Of a stretch of 64,000 nt of DNA, positions 25,320 to 34,281 are shown piece after piece. A program made the position numbers and the translations under genes. Every line of letters begins with the position of its first letter. Within the stretch, counting starts at the first letter, position 1. The notes beneath the pieces were generated by a model. That model was not told the DNA's origin. It did not search any database and saw nothing but the letters and a program-made list of their open reading frames with translations. Source of the stretch: Streptomyces mobaraensis (GTDB taxonomy: Bacteria > Actinomycetota > Actinomycetes > Streptomycetales > Streptomycetaceae); the NCBI RefSeq assembly GCF_020099395.1, contig NZ_CP083590.1:1-64000 (forward strand), written 5' to 3'.

Positions 25320-26554
25320 CCGGGATACGCACCCGCGGGTTCATGACGGCCATGGTCGTGGACGCGCTGGGCAGCGGCGTGTGGATCACCTTCTCCCTGC
25401 TGTACTTCACGTACGGGCAGGGGATGGCGCTCACGTCGGCGGGGGCCGCGCTCAGTACCGGGTCGCTGGCCGCGCTGCTGGCCGGCGGGCTGGCGGTGGG
25501 CGCGCTCGCCGACCGGATGGGTCCGTTCCGCGCGGCGACGCTCAGTTGCGCGCTCCGCGCCGCCGCGTTCCCCTGCTATCTGGCCGCCGACCGGCCGGCC
25601 GCCGTGGCCGCCGTCGCCTTCGCGGTGAGCTTCGGCGACCGCCTGTACTGGGCGGCGCACGGCGGGCTGGTGGCCGCCGTCACCTCGGCCGAGGAGGCGC
25701 GGCGCGGAATGTTCGCCCTGCTGAACAGCCTGCGCAATGTGGGTCTGGGGGTGGGTGCGCTGGGGGTGGCGCTGGGGGCGTCCTTCGAGGACGGTGGCGG
25801 GGCGGTGCTGTGGCACAGCATTCCGCTGGTCAACGCGGTGAGTTTCGCCGTCGCGGGGGTGCGGTTCCGGGTGACCGGGCGTCGGGTGCCGCCCGTGCCG
25901 GTCCCGCACGGGGGCGACGTGCCCGCGGCCTCGTACCGGACGGTGCTCGCCGACCGCCGCTTCCTCGCCTTCACCGGCGCGACGCTCGCCATCACGCTCT
26001 CCAGCGTCGCCTTCGACTCGATCCTGCCGGTGTATCTGCGGTGGCTGGAGATGCCGGTGTGGACGCCGCCGGCGGCCTATGTGCTCTCGTGCGTGGCCAT
26101 TCCGGCGTTCCAGCCGCTGGCGTTGCGGCTGGGGCGGGAGCGGCCCCCGATGCGGCTGATGGCGCTGGCGGCGCTGCTGATCGCGGCGGGGCTGGGCGGG
26201 CTGGTGGCGGCCGGGCGTTTCGGCACGGCGGGGGCGACGGCGCTGGTGGCCGTACTGGTCCTGCTGTTCAGCCTGGGGGAGGCGCTGTTCGGGGCGGTGG
26301 CCATGACCATCGTGCTGTCCTTCGCGTCGGCGGCGGACGCCGGCCGCTACAGCGCCTTCTACCAGTTGATCTGGGGGGTGTCCGGGGCGCTGGGCCCGGC
26401 CGTGCACACCCTGTTGTTCTCGGTGTCCGGCGGCACGCCGTGGCTGGTGATGGCCTGTGCGCTGCTGGCGGCCGCCGTCGTGTACCGCGGGCTGGACAGG
26501 ACGGCGGCGCGCGCGGCGCGCCTCGCCGCTGCCGGCCGGAAGGGAGAGGCATGA
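25310..26554 (+). CDS. pumL: MFS transporter, probable product exporter
   Basis: A protein of 414 residues with about 12 hydrophobic helices. The MFS loop 2-3 motif is GALADRMGPFRAATLSC (GxLaDrxGxr). It sits between two ligase genes and overlaps both (with pumK at 25310-25319 and pumM at 26551-26554). This argues for co-production with the pathway and a role in export and self-protection. Drug-efflux-type MFS proteins are the nearest known group. Confidence 0.88.
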   Translation: MGVTGIRTRGFMTAMVVDALGSGVWITFSLLYFTYGQGMALTSAGAALSTGSLAALLAGGLAVGALADRMGPFRAATLSCALRAAAFPCYLAADRPAAVAAVAFAVSFGDRLYWAAHGGLVAAVTSAEEARRGMFALLNSLRNVGLGVGALGVALGASFEDGGGAVLWHSIPLVNAVSFAVAGVRFRVTGRRVPPVPVPHGGDVPAASYRTVLADRRFLAFTGATLAITLSSVAFDSILPVYLRWLEMPVWTPPAAYVLSCVAIPAFQPLALRLGRERPPMRLMALAALLIAAGLGGLVAAGRFGTAGATALVAVLVLLFSLGEALFGAVAMTIVLSFASAADAGRYSAFYQLIWGVSGALGPAVHTLLFSVSGGTPWLVMACALLAAAVVYRGLDRTAARAARLAAAGRKGEA

Positions 26555-27858
26555 ATCCCACCGAGTTCACCGGGACGGTCACCCGGGCGCTGCGGAGGTT
26601 CTGGGGCGGGCGCCGGGCGGTGCTGCTGCTCGACGACTTCGATCACCGGGCCCGTTCGCTGGTCGACGAGCTGCGGATGTGCGGGGCGGAGGTGGGTGCC
26701 GTCGTCGCCCGTACCGGGCCGGGGCCCGGGGCACCGCGCGTCGGACCGGGCCGGTATTGCTCGGCCGACGGAGACAGGGCAGGGGAGTTGACGCGTCCGG
26801 AGTTCGAGGCGTGGCTGCGGGAGCCGTCCGCGGGGGTACGGGACTGGCTGGACGCCCTGGATCCGGCGCGCGCGTGGGTGGCGCTGGGGACCCCTCGTAC
26901 CGGGGTGGCGGAGTTCTGCGGGCGTCCGGTGCACGGGTGGCGGCGGCCGGAGTGGGCCGCCGTCGAGGACAAGACCACGATCGACCGGCTGTGGGAGGCG
27001 GCCGGCGTGGCTTCTCCGCCGCACCTGGTGGCCGCGGTGGACGAGTTGTCGCGGTCTCCGGCCGGTCTGGGCCGGGTCGCCGGGCCCGCCGGGGCCGTGG
27101 TGGCGGCCGATTCCTCGCGTGGCCACGTCGGGGACGCGCTCGGGCTGCGCTGGGTGCCCGATCCGGGCCGCCTCCCGGCCGCCGTCCGGGAGTTCGCCGG
27201 CCGCGCGGAGCGGGTGCGCGTCGCCCGTTTCGAGGACGGTGTGCCGTGCAGTGTGCTGGGCATGGCTCTGGCGGACGGGGTGGCGGTGTTCTCGCCCATC
27301 GAGATCGTCACCCTCGGCGACCCGGCCACCGGGCGGCTGCTGTTCTGCGGCTCTTCCACGTTCTGGCGGCCGGGCGCGGCGGCCGAGGACGACATCCGGG
27401 GGGCGGCGCGCCGCGCGGGCGCGGAGCTCGTCCGGACCACCGGTTACCGGGGTCTGTTCAGCGTGGACGGGCTGCTCACCCCGGACGGCTTCACGGCCAC
27501 CGAGCTCAATCCCCGGCACGCGTCGGGCCTCGGGCTGCGGGCCGCCCTGCCGGACTTTCCGCTCTACCTCTACCACCGGGCGGCGCAGGAGCGCCTGCCG
27601 GGTTTCGACACGGTCACCTGTGCCGATCTGGAGCGGCTGGTGCGGGAGTTGGTGGCGGCCGCGCCGTCGGCGTCCCTGGCGGTGGGCGCGGCGCGCGTCG
27701 AGGCCGCGCCCGTCGGCCCGGACCACCGGGCCGGGCCGGCGTGCGCGCGTGCGGCGGCCCGCCTGGGCGAACCGGGCCTGCGCGCCTTCCCCCTCGGGCT
27801 TCCCTCCCCTCTCACTCCCCCGCCGTGTGAACCGAACGACGAAAGGTGTACGGCATGA
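26551..27858 (+). CDS. pumM: ATP-grasp-like amide ligase
   Basis: A protein of 435 residues, more divergent than PumK. Recognisable parts are the mid-region AAVEDKTTIDRLWEAAGVASP, the loop GAVVAADSSRGHVGDALGLRW and the metal-binding TATELNPRHASGLG near residue 330. It likely forms the second amide bond, adding guanidinoacetate to the Gln-nucleoside, in line with the known pum pathway; the order of the two ligases is not provable here. The C-terminal 60 residues are Ala/Arg/Pro-rich. ATGA overlaps join it to pumL before and pumN after. Confidence 0.82.
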   Translation: MNPTEFTGTVTRALRRFWGGRRAVLLLDDFDHRARSLVDELRMCGAEVGAVVARTGPGPGAPRVGPGRYCSADGDRAGELTRPEFEAWLREPSAGVRDWLDALDPARAWVALGTPRTGVAEFCGRPVHGWRRPEWAAVEDKTTIDRLWEAAGVASPPHLVAAVDELSRSPAGLGRVAGPAGAVVAADSSRGHVGDALGLRWVPDPGRLPAAVREFAGRAERVRVARFEDGVPCSVLGMALADGVAVFSPIEIVTLGDPATGRLLFCGSSTFWRPGAAAEDDIRGAARRAGAELVRTTGYRGLFSVDGLLTPDGFTATELNPRHASGLGLRAALPDFPLYLYHRAAQERLPGFDTVTCADLERLVRELVAAAPSASLAVGAARVEAAPVGPDHRAGPACARAAARLGEPGLRAFPLGLPSPLTPPPCEPNDERCTA

Positions 27859-29000
27859 ACCACTCCACTCCCCTGGTCAACTCGTGGAACGAATGGGACC
27901 CGTTGCGGGAGATCATCGTCGGTGTCGCCGACAGCGCCTGCTTCGAGCCGTCCGAACCCGGCTACCGGCCGGCCCTGCGCGACTCGGACGAGCCCTTCCC
28001 GACCGGCCCGAAGCCGGCCGAGATGGTCGACCGGGCCAACGAGCAGCTGGACGGCCTGGTGCGGGTGCTCCAGGCGCAGGGCGTCACGGTGCGCCGCCCG
28101 GACGCCGTCGACCTCACGCGCTCCGTGAAGACGCCGACGTTCGAAGTGGCCAACCAGTACTGCGTGGTATGCCCGCGCGACGTGATGATCACGTTGGGCA
28201 ACGAGATCGTCGAGGCCACCATGTCGCGGCGGGCCCGCTACTTCGAGTACCAGGCGTACCGGAAGCTGGTCTACTCCTACTGGAACGCCGATCCCCGCGT
28301 CACGTGGACCGTCGCGCCCAAGCCGTCCATGGCCGACGCCATGTACCGGGAGGACTTCTGGGAGTGGCCGCTGGAGAAGCGCCACGCCGAGATGCACAAC
28401 TCGGAGTTCTGCGTCACCCAGGACGAAGTGGTCTTCGACGCGGCCGACATGAGCCGCTTCGGCCGCGACATCCTGGTGCAGGAGTCGATGACCACCAACC
28501 GGGCCGGCATCCACTGGCTCAAGCGCCATCTGGAGCCGCGGGGCTTCCGGGTGCACCCGGTGCACTTCCCCCTCGACTTCTTCCCCTCCCACATCGACTG
28601 CACCTTCGTGCCGCTGCGTCCGGGGCTGGTGCTCACCAATCCGGAGCGGCCGCTGCGGGAGGGCGAGGAGCGGATGTTCCACGACAACGGATGGGAGCTG
28701 ATCGAGGCGCCGCAGCCGACGTCCGCGAACGACGAGATGCCGCGCTACTGCCAGTCCTCCAAGTGGCTGTCGATGAACGTGCTCAGCGTCTCCCCGAGCA
28801 CGGTCATCTGCGAGGAGCGGGAGAAGCCGCTGCACGATCTGCTGGACAAGCTGGGCTTCGAGGTGCTGCCGGTGCCGTTCCGGGACGTCTTCGAGTACGG
28901 CGGGTCGCTGCACTGCGCGACCTGGGACGTGCACCGGGAGGGCGGGCGGGAGGACTACTTCCCGCGCCTGGACTACACGCCGGTCGCCCCCGCCGTCTGA
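27855..29000 (+). CDS. pumN: L-arginine:glycine amidinotransferase
   Basis: A protein of 381 residues, the family's usual size. The catalytic triad regions are all present: FDAADMSRFGRD with the aspartate, FPSHIDCTF with His246, and SLHCATWDVH with the nucleophile Cys354. The substrate motif SFEVANQYC-like (TPTFEVANQYCVVCPRD) is also present. It transfers the amidino group of arginine to glycine, giving guanidinoacetate, the N-terminal cap of pseudouridimycin. Its ATG overlaps the pumM stop (27855-27858). It is the last gene of the operon; a repeat-rich gap of 123 bases follows. Confidence 0.95.
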   Translation: MNHSTPLVNSWNEWDPLREIIVGVADSACFEPSEPGYRPALRDSDEPFPTGPKPAEMVDRANEQLDGLVRVLQAQGVTVRRPDAVDLTRSVKTPTFEVANQYCVVCPRDVMITLGNEIVEATMSRRARYFEYQAYRKLVYSYWNADPRVTWTVAPKPSMADAMYREDFWEWPLEKRHAEMHNSEFCVTQDEVVFDAADMSRFGRDILVQESMTTNRAGIHWLKRHLEPRGFRVHPVHFPLDFFPSHIDCTFVPLRPGLVLTNPERPLREGEERMFHDNGWELIEAPQPTSANDEMPRYCQSSKWLSMNVLSVSPSTVICEEREKPLHDLLDKLGFEVLPVPFRDVFEYGGSLHCATWDVHREGGREDYFPRLDYTPVAPAV

Positions 29001-29090
29001 CCCGGCCCGGCGCCTCGGCGTGAGCGCGCGGGAGGGGGCGTGGGCCCGTACGCCTCCTCCCGCCGTTCGCCTCCACGCCGTTCACCCGCC

Positions 29091-29143
29091 CGTACCGGCG
29101 CGTCACTCCTGCGTACCGGCGCGTCACTCCCCCGAACCGGCGC
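29091..29143. repeat. 21-bp tandem repeat at a gene 3' end
   Basis: CGTACCGGCGCGTCACTCC-type copies lie at 29091-29111 and 29112-29132, with a partial third copy to 29143. The second copy includes the stop codon of the minus-strand nucleotidyltransferase-like gene. Its C-terminus and downstream region are therefore duplicates. Confidence 0.8.
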
Positions 29144-29783
29144 GCCAGACGTCGAACTCCTCGGGCGTCGTGGCCCCGTGGTCGAGCACCGCGCGGTAGA
29201 CGTCGTAACCGGGGGTGCTGTCGTCGGGCCGCGCGGCGAGCGCCCGCTTGATCCGGAGGATGCGGACGCGGTGCGCGTCGGTCAGCCGTGGCGGCAGGGC
29301 GCGCACGTGCGCGAGGTCGGGCTGGCGGTCGGGCTCGTCGACGAACCAGATGTCGAGCGTCCACTCCCGTCCGGCCTCCGAGCGGTACTCCACCCCCAGG
29401 TAGAGGCCGTCCGGGTACATCGGGTCGGTGTTCCAGTGCCCGGTGTCGTCGCGGAAGCGGACCTGCCGGACCCGGTCGTGCACCGCCAGGGCGGCGCCTA
29501 TGTCCGCGACGGCCTTCTTGACGCCGTCCCCCAGGTCCGGGCAGACCACGGTGATGTCGATGTCCCGGCGCACCATCAGCCCCAGCGCCGAACTGCCCAC
29601 GCGCACGGCCTCGCCGCGCTCCGCCAGCGGTCCGGCCAACTCCAGGTCGGCGACGACCTCGTCGGCCTCGGCCTGGAGCGCCCGCTGCTCCGCGAGGATC
29701 GCGGCCGGGTCCTCGGCGGGCGTACGGACGGGCGCTTCACCGCCCGTGGTTCCCGGGGACGGCACGTTCGGTTCCGCGGTCAT
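29124..29783 (-). CDS. Nucleotidyltransferase-fold protein
   Basis: A protein of 219 residues. The pattern AVRVGSSALGLMVRRDIDITVVC is a polymerase-beta-type GS...DxD core (GSSALGLM...DID), and the strand EWTLDIWFVDEP supplies a third acidic residue. Similar stand-alone proteins in Streptomyces are of unknown substrate; antibiotic nucleotidylation and toxin-antitoxin MNT functions are both possible. Its start overlaps the 3' end of the next minus-strand gene by 47 bases. It lies just outside the pum cluster and is not known to belong to it. Confidence 0.65.
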   Translation of the reverse strand: MTAEPNVPSPGTTGGEAPVRTPAEDPAAILAEQRALQAEADEVVADLELAGPLAERGEAVRVGSSALGLMVRRDIDITVVCPDLGDGVKKAVADIGAALAVHDRVRQVRFRDDTGHWNTDPMYPDGLYLGVEYRSEAGREWTLDIWFVDEPDRQPDLAHVRALPPRLTDAHRVRILRIKRALAARPDDSTPGYDVYRAVLDHGATTPEEFDVWRAGSGE

Positions 29784-30243
29784 GGCTCCCCCCTGGTGAG
29801 GTGATCTCTATGGCACCACCCACCGTACTCGTCGCCACTGACAACCCGTTCCCCGCTCCCCGCCCGGCGACCGCCGCGTCCAGCAGCGACCAGCCGTCGG
29901 CCTCCGCCGCCCGCCGCTCCTCCGGCCGCCACCCGCGGGCCGCCGCCACGTCCAACAGGGCCCGCACGGCGCCCGGTTCGTGCAGGTTCAGGGAGGCGCC
30001 CCGGACGTACCCCACGTCCCCTGAGCCCAGCGGGAAACCGCCCGGGACGTACCGGCCCGGCCCCTCGCCGAAGACGACCCGCAGCACACCGCCGGTACCG
30101 GCCGGCTGCGGGTACAGCGTGAGGGTCTGGCAGCGGCCCACCGGCCGGCCGCCTTCCTGCGTGCGGTGGCTGTGGCGGAGCGTCCAGAGGTACGCCCGCC
30201 CGTCGACGACCAGTCGGCGCGGTTTGTTCGGGTGGCGCGGCAT
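29737..30243 (-). CDS. Conserved hypothetical protein
   Basis: A protein of 168 residues, starting at ATG 30243 (MPRHPNKPRRLVVDGRAYLW). It has no signal or membrane segments. The pattern TLTLYPQPAGTGGVLRVVFGEGPGRYVPGG and the tail GGAIEIT are characteristic of a small Streptomyces protein of unknown role, as far as I can tell. The 47-base overlap with the downstream nucleotidyltransferase-like gene implies co-expression. Confidence 0.6.
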   Translation of the reverse strand: MPRHPNKPRRLVVDGRAYLWTLRHSHRTQEGGRPVGRCQTLTLYPQPAGTGGVLRVVFGEGPGRYVPGGFPLGSGDVGYVRGASLNLHEPGAVRALLDVAAARGWRPEERRAAEADGWSLLDAAVAGRGAGNGLSVATSTVGGAIEITSPGGSHDRGTERAVPGNHGR

Positions 30244-30610
30244 GGGGGCGAGCGTACGGGATGACGGCCCCGCTGACGGGGGCAGGGAACGCACGGGGGA
30301 GGTGGACTTCCGGGCGCTCTTCGAAGCGGCCGGTCCGCGTCTGTCCCGGTGGTGCCCACGCCGTCGGTGCTGTCGGTCGTCGAGCGGTCGTCGACAGCGT
30401 GTCGGCCACCGGGTGACGGATACGGGCACCCTTCCGTCCGCGGTCCGGGCTCGCGGGGGCGGCGTTCGCAAGGGTGATCGATCGGTTTCGTGCGTTTTCG
30501 GCTTGGCCGCATCCGGTCCTGTGCCGGCCGCGCGGACCCTCTGAGATGGAGGGAACGCGCCCGGCGGCGACCGGCCGCCGGCGCACGGACCGCGAGAGAG
30601 GAACCCCGCC
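30244..30610. other. Gene-free spacer with possible PAS-protein relic
   Basis: On the + strand near 30297-30345 the frame reads VDFRALFEAAGPRLS, like the opening of SpoIIE/PAS-type phosphatases, but it breaks off at once. Otherwise I see nothing coding. The promoter of the gene at 30611 must lie here; GAGAGAGGA at 30594-30602 is its ribosome binding site. Confidence 0.35.
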
Positions 30611-31057
30611 ATGGCTCCCATCCCGGTGAAGCCCGGAATCTACAAGGTCCACGCCCACATCATCGGCCCGACGTCCCTGCTGACCGCCACCGAGTACGCC
30701 GTCAAGCACGGCGCTCCCGTCATCACCGACCGGCTGAACCCGCTCCCGATCGAGCAGGAGTGGGCCGTCGAGCCCGCCGAGCCGGTGCCGGGCGCACCCT
30801 ATGTGATCCACCTCGCGTACCACGAGGCGGCCGGCCTCGTGATCCACGAGGACAAGCTGTGGGTGAACTCCGTTCCCCGCCCGGAATGGGCGAAGTTCAC
30901 GTTCGAGCGCGTCATCGGCGGCGTGAAGATCCTCTCCGACAAGGGCCTCGCTTTGCGCGCCGGCCACCGCGGCGCGCAGCTCGAACTCACGCCGCCGAAG
31001 CCGGAGTTCCAGGAGACCTGGACCCTGGAGTTCGTCCGGCCGCTCGGCGAGGAGTGA
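30611..31057 (+). CDS. Small protein, possible beta-trefoil inhibitor
   Basis: A protein of 148 residues without a signal peptide. The opening KPGIYKVHAHIIG, the repeated short beta segments and the closing TWTLEFVRPL recall the I66-type beta-trefoil protease inhibitors. The match is loose and the function is not established. It is well expressed-looking (strong AGAGAGGA ribosome binding site). It is convergent with the secreted hydrolase gene, with a hairpin between them. Confidence 0.5.
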   Translation: MAPIPVKPGIYKVHAHIIGPTSLLTATEYAVKHGAPVITDRLNPLPIEQEWAVEPAEPVPGAPYVIHLAYHEAAGLVIHEDKLWVNSVPRPEWAKFTFERVIGGVKILSDKGLALRAGHRGAQLELTPPKPEFQETWTLEFVRPLGEE

Positions 31058-31073
31058 CCCCGTAGGGAGGCGC

Positions 31074-31114
31074 GGGAGGGGCGGCCGTCGGGTACCTGGC
31101 CGGGCCGTCCCTCC
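31074..31114. terminator. Bidirectional terminator hairpin
   Basis: A 12-bp stem (31075-31086 with 31103-31114, one G-U pair) lies between two convergent genes and can stop transcription from either side. A CCCCTGTTCC-type tandem repeat (31115-31152) follows and runs up to the stop codon of the minus-strand gene. Confidence 0.6.
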
Positions 31115-31152
31115 GTTCCCCTGTTCCCCGTTCCCCTGTTCCCCGTTCCCCG

Positions 31153-32730
31153 TCACCCCGACGTGGAGCACAGGGTGTACGGCGGCTGCCCGGCCGGGTC
31201 GTCCAGGTAGTGCCGGAACGCCTCGCTCGCGCACCGTGAGGTGTACGCGGCGCCGTGGCCGTCGGCGTCGGCGAGCAGGACCCGGGTCGTGGCCGGGAGC
31301 CGGCGCAGGACGGCGAGGGCGTTGGTCAGCGGGGTGGCCGGGTCGTGGAGGTTGCTGGCGAGGAGGATTCCGGCGCGCGGGGAGACCCGGGGTACGCGCG
31401 GCGGGTCGGTGACGGGTGTGGGGTGTCCGGCGCAGTTCCCGGCGATGTCCCAGAACACCGTGGCGCCGAAGCGGGGCGCCGTGTGGCGCAGGCGGTCGGT
31501 GTGCCCGGTCAGGGCGCTGTACCGGGACGGCATGGGGAAGTCCGAGCACAGGACGGCCCTAGTCAGCCCTTCCGTCCCCGCGTCCTTCTCCCCGCCGAGC
31601 GGGTGCGCGAAGTCCGAGGCGTCGCCGTCGGCCGCGGCGCGCAGCGAGCGGGCGAGGCGGGGCCAGCCGTACTCCTCCAGCCGTCCGCCGCTCATGTGGC
31701 GCGCCGCCGCCTTCCTCACCTCGTCGCCGGTGACCCGCCGGCCGGCCCCGGGGGCGGGCAGGGAGGGGGCGGCGGCCAGCCGGTCGAAGACGGCTCCGGC
31801 GTCCCGGCCGTGCAGGGCGCAGGCACTGTCCTCCGCGCACCAGCGGGTGAACCGGGTGAAGGCGTTCTCCACGCCGGCCGCGTTGCGGGCGGCGAACTCC
31901 GGGAGGTCCACCGAGTGGTCGACCAGGCCGTCGAGGACCAGCGCCCGCGGCGGGCGCTGCCGGTAGCGGTCGAGGTAGGCGGCGGCGTAGACGGTGCCGT
32001 AGGACCCGGCGTAGGCCACGAGGCCGTCCCGCTGTCCGATGGCCGTGCGGACGGCCTCGACGTCCTGGGCGGTGTCGTCGGCGGACAGGTGCCTCGCCAG
32101 GTCGCCGGTCCGGCGCAGGCAGCTCTCGCCGAACGCGCGGTTGGCGGCGGCGGTCGCGTCGAGCCGCTCCTGGGACGTGATCACCGCCGGCCGGTCCGGC
32201 GCGGGCCGGTCGCAGCGCATCGCGCTGCTGCCGCCGACCCCGCGCGGGTCGAACAGCACCACGTCGCGGTTCTCCCGCCACCGCTGCAGCTTCATCAGCG
32301 GGCCGATCTCCCGCAGGTACGCGATGCCCAGGCCGGGGCCGCCGGGGATGAGGAGGATCGGGGGTTCCCGCCGGGCCGACGGGCGGGCGGCGGGGATCTT
32401 CTCCAGTCTCAGCTGGATGCGCGGGCCGTCCGGCCGGGCGTGGTCGACGGGTACGGGGAGTTCGGCGCACTGGGCCGGCATCCCGTCCTTGGTCCCGCAG
32501 TCCCGCCAGGCCGGCGCGGTGTGCCGACCGCCCGTGTTCACGGTGGGGACGGCGCCCGCGGGCAGCCCTCCGGCCAGTGTGAGTGCCACCGTGCCCAGGA
32601 CGCCGGCGGCCCACAGCGCCCTCCGGGTCCGTGGCGTCCGGGTCCATGACATCCCGGTCCGTGGCGCCCCGGTCTGCGGCGTCCGGGTTCGTGGCATCCG
32701 GCGGGGATCCGGATCACCGTCACAAGACAT
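31153..32730 (-). CDS. Secreted alpha/beta hydrolase (tripeptidyl aminopeptidase-like)
   Basis: A protein of 525 residues. Residues 35-60 form a Sec signal peptide (RRALWAAGVLGTVALTLAGG), preceded by a tail of 5-residue repeats (RTPQTGAPRTGMSWTRTPRT) encoded by 15-bp DNA repeats. The mature enzyme has the oxyanion segment LIPGGPGLG, the nucleophile AGSYGT, and an Asp/His pair in LHDPATP and DGHGAAY. The TAP-like C-terminal domain ends CSEAF...YTLC. It resembles SlpD/SlpE proteases that clip N-terminal tripeptides. AAAGGA precedes ATG 32730. A second member of this group starts near 64000. Confidence 0.85.
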   Translation of the reverse strand: MSCDGDPDPRRMPRTRTPQTGAPRTGMSWTRTPRTRRALWAAGVLGTVALTLAGGLPAGAVPTVNTGGRHTAPAWRDCGTKDGMPAQCAELPVPVDHARPDGPRIQLRLEKIPAARPSARREPPILLIPGGPGLGIAYLREIGPLMKLQRWRENRDVVLFDPRGVGGSSAMRCDRPAPDRPAVITSQERLDATAAANRAFGESCLRRTGDLARHLSADDTAQDVEAVRTAIGQRDGLVAYAGSYGTVYAAAYLDRYRQRPPRALVLDGLVDHSVDLPEFAARNAAGVENAFTRFTRWCAEDSACALHGRDAGAVFDRLAAAPSLPAPGAGRRVTGDEVRKAAARHMSGGRLEEYGWPRLARSLRAAADGDASDFAHPLGGEKDAGTEGLTRAVLCSDFPMPSRYSALTGHTDRLRHTAPRFGATVFWDIAGNCAGHPTPVTDPPRVPRVSPRAGILLASNLHDPATPLTNALAVLRRLPATTRVLLADADGHGAAYTSRCASEAFRHYLDDPAGQPPYTLCSTSG

Positions 32731-32973
32731 GGCTGGTCCTTTCGTCGTGGGCGCGCGTGACCGTACGAACGGTCTTCTCCGCGCACCCGGGGGAACGTTC
32801 GTCCCGGCAGTCTGTGCCGCGGGAGCACTCGGGCGCGCTCGGGCGGCCACCCGGGTACCGGGTACCGCCAGCGGTACCGGGTGCGGCCGCGCCGCACGGC
32901 TCGGCGGTGCCTCCGGCGCACCACGCCTCCCCCGCCCTGTCGGCGATGGGCCGTCCGGACCTACAGTGCACGG

Positions 32974-34281
32974 ATGATCAGTCAATCGGCTTGGTTCGGG
33001 CGGCCTTTGGCGTTCGACGGGATACGCGACGGGACCGCGGCGGCAGCCGCCGTGATCGGCCGGCTCGCGGGTGGCCTGGGGACCGCGCTGGGCGCGCTCG
33101 CCGCCCTGTCCTGGGCGATGCTGGTCGTCCTCCTCTGTCCCGTCGGCGTGGGGGTGGCGCTGCTGCCGACCGTGCCGCGCGCGCTGCGCGCCGCCGCCGG
33201 GCGCGAGCGCCGGCGGCTGACCCGGCGGGGGCGGACGATCATCGACCCGTACGCGACGCCCGCGCCGGGGCTCGGCCCGGTAGCCCGGTTCCGGGCCGTG
33301 CTGGCGGATCCCGCGACGGGCCGGGACGCCCGGTGGGCGCTGCGGCACGGCGCGTCGGGGCTGCCGGCCGGCCTCCTCGGCCTGCTGCTGCCGATCCTGA
33401 TCGTGCGGGAGACCGCCTACCCGCTCTACTGGTCGCTGCTGCCCCGGTCCATGGCGGCGTCCGGGCTCGGGTTCCGGGCCGAGGGCTGGCCGGTGGCGGT
33501 GGCCGTGGGCGTGGAGGGGCTCGGCTGGTGCGTCGTGACGGCCCTGCTGCTGCCCCGGCTCGCCCGGTCGCAGGAGCGGACGGCGGCCCGGCTGCTCGGT
33601 CCCCATCCGAGCGTCGACCTGACGCGGCGGATCGCCGAGGTCACCGCGAGCAGGGCCGCCGCCCTGCGCGCACACGCCGCCGAACTCCGCCGAATCGAGC
33701 GGGCGTTGCACGACACGGTGCAGAACCGGCTGGTGGGAGCGGCCCTGTTGATCGGGACCGCCCGGCGGGCCGGCCTCCAGGACACCGCCCGGGCGGACGG
33801 ACAGCTGGAACGCGCCCAGACGGCCGTCGAGGAGGCGCTGGCCGAACTGCGCGCGGTCGGGCGCGGCGTCTACCCCTCCGTCCTGGAGGAGCGGGGGCTG
33901 GAGGGGGCCGTCACCGGACTGGCGGCCGAGTGCGCGGTGCCCTGCCGGGTCGACGTCGGCCCGCTCGGGCAGCCGTCCGCCTCCGCCTCGGCGACGGCGT
34001 ACCACGTCGTCGCCGAGGCGCTGGCCAACGTCGCCCGGCACAGCGGGGCCACCAGGGCGGAGGTGACGATCCGGCGCACGGGTGACCTCCTGCGCGTCCG
34101 GGTCGGCGACGACGGCCGCGGCGGCGCCCGGGAGCGGGCGCCCGAGGGAACGGGACGGGCGGGTGGCACCGGCCTGGCGGGGGTGCGGCACCGTGTCGAG
34201 GTCCTGGACGGGAGACTGGTGCTCACCAGCCCGGCCGGCGGGCCGACGGTCGTGGAGGTGGAACTGCCGTGCGCGTGGTGA
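32974..34281 (+). CDS. Sensor histidine kinase (NarL-type partner)
   Basis: A protein of 435 residues. Hydrophobic segments near residues 25-65, 130-150 and 180-195 form a membrane sensor part. The dimerisation/phosphorylation motif RRIERALHDTVQNRLVGAALL (HisKA_3) follows, then an HATPase domain with VVAEALANVARHSGATRA, VGDDGRGG and a G-rich TGLAGVRHRVEVLDG. It starts at ATG 32974. The response regulator begins 13 bases before its stop, so the pair is translationally coupled. The stimulus is unknown. Confidence 0.9.
   Translation: MISQSAWFGRPLAFDGIRDGTAAAAAVIGRLAGGLGTALGALAALSWAMLVVLLCPVGVGVALLPTVPRALRAAAGRERRRLTRRGRTIIDPYATPAPGLGPVARFRAVLADPATGRDARWALRHGASGLPAGLLGLLLPILIVRETAYPLYWSLLPRSMAASGLGFRAEGWPVAVAVGVEGLGWCVVTALLLPRLARSQERTAARLLGPHPSVDLTRRIAEVTASRAAALRAHAAELRRIERALHDTVQNRLVGAALLIGTARRAGLQDTARADGQLERAQTAVEEALAELRAVGRGVYPSVLEERGLEGAVTGLAAECAVPCRVDVGPLGQPSASASATAYHVVAEALANVARHSGATRAEVTIRRTGDLLRVRVGDDGRGGARERAPEGTGRAGGTGLAGVRHRVEVLDGRLVLTSPAGGPTVVEVELPCAW

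Noticed and set aside
25310..26554. MFS gene as a membrane component unrelated to the cluster
   Set aside because: It overlaps the genes on both sides by a few bases, so it is clearly part of the operon.
29124..30243. Nucleotidyltransferase-like and hypothetical genes as extra pum genes
   Set aside because: They lie on the opposite strand after the end of the operon and have no role in the known pathway.
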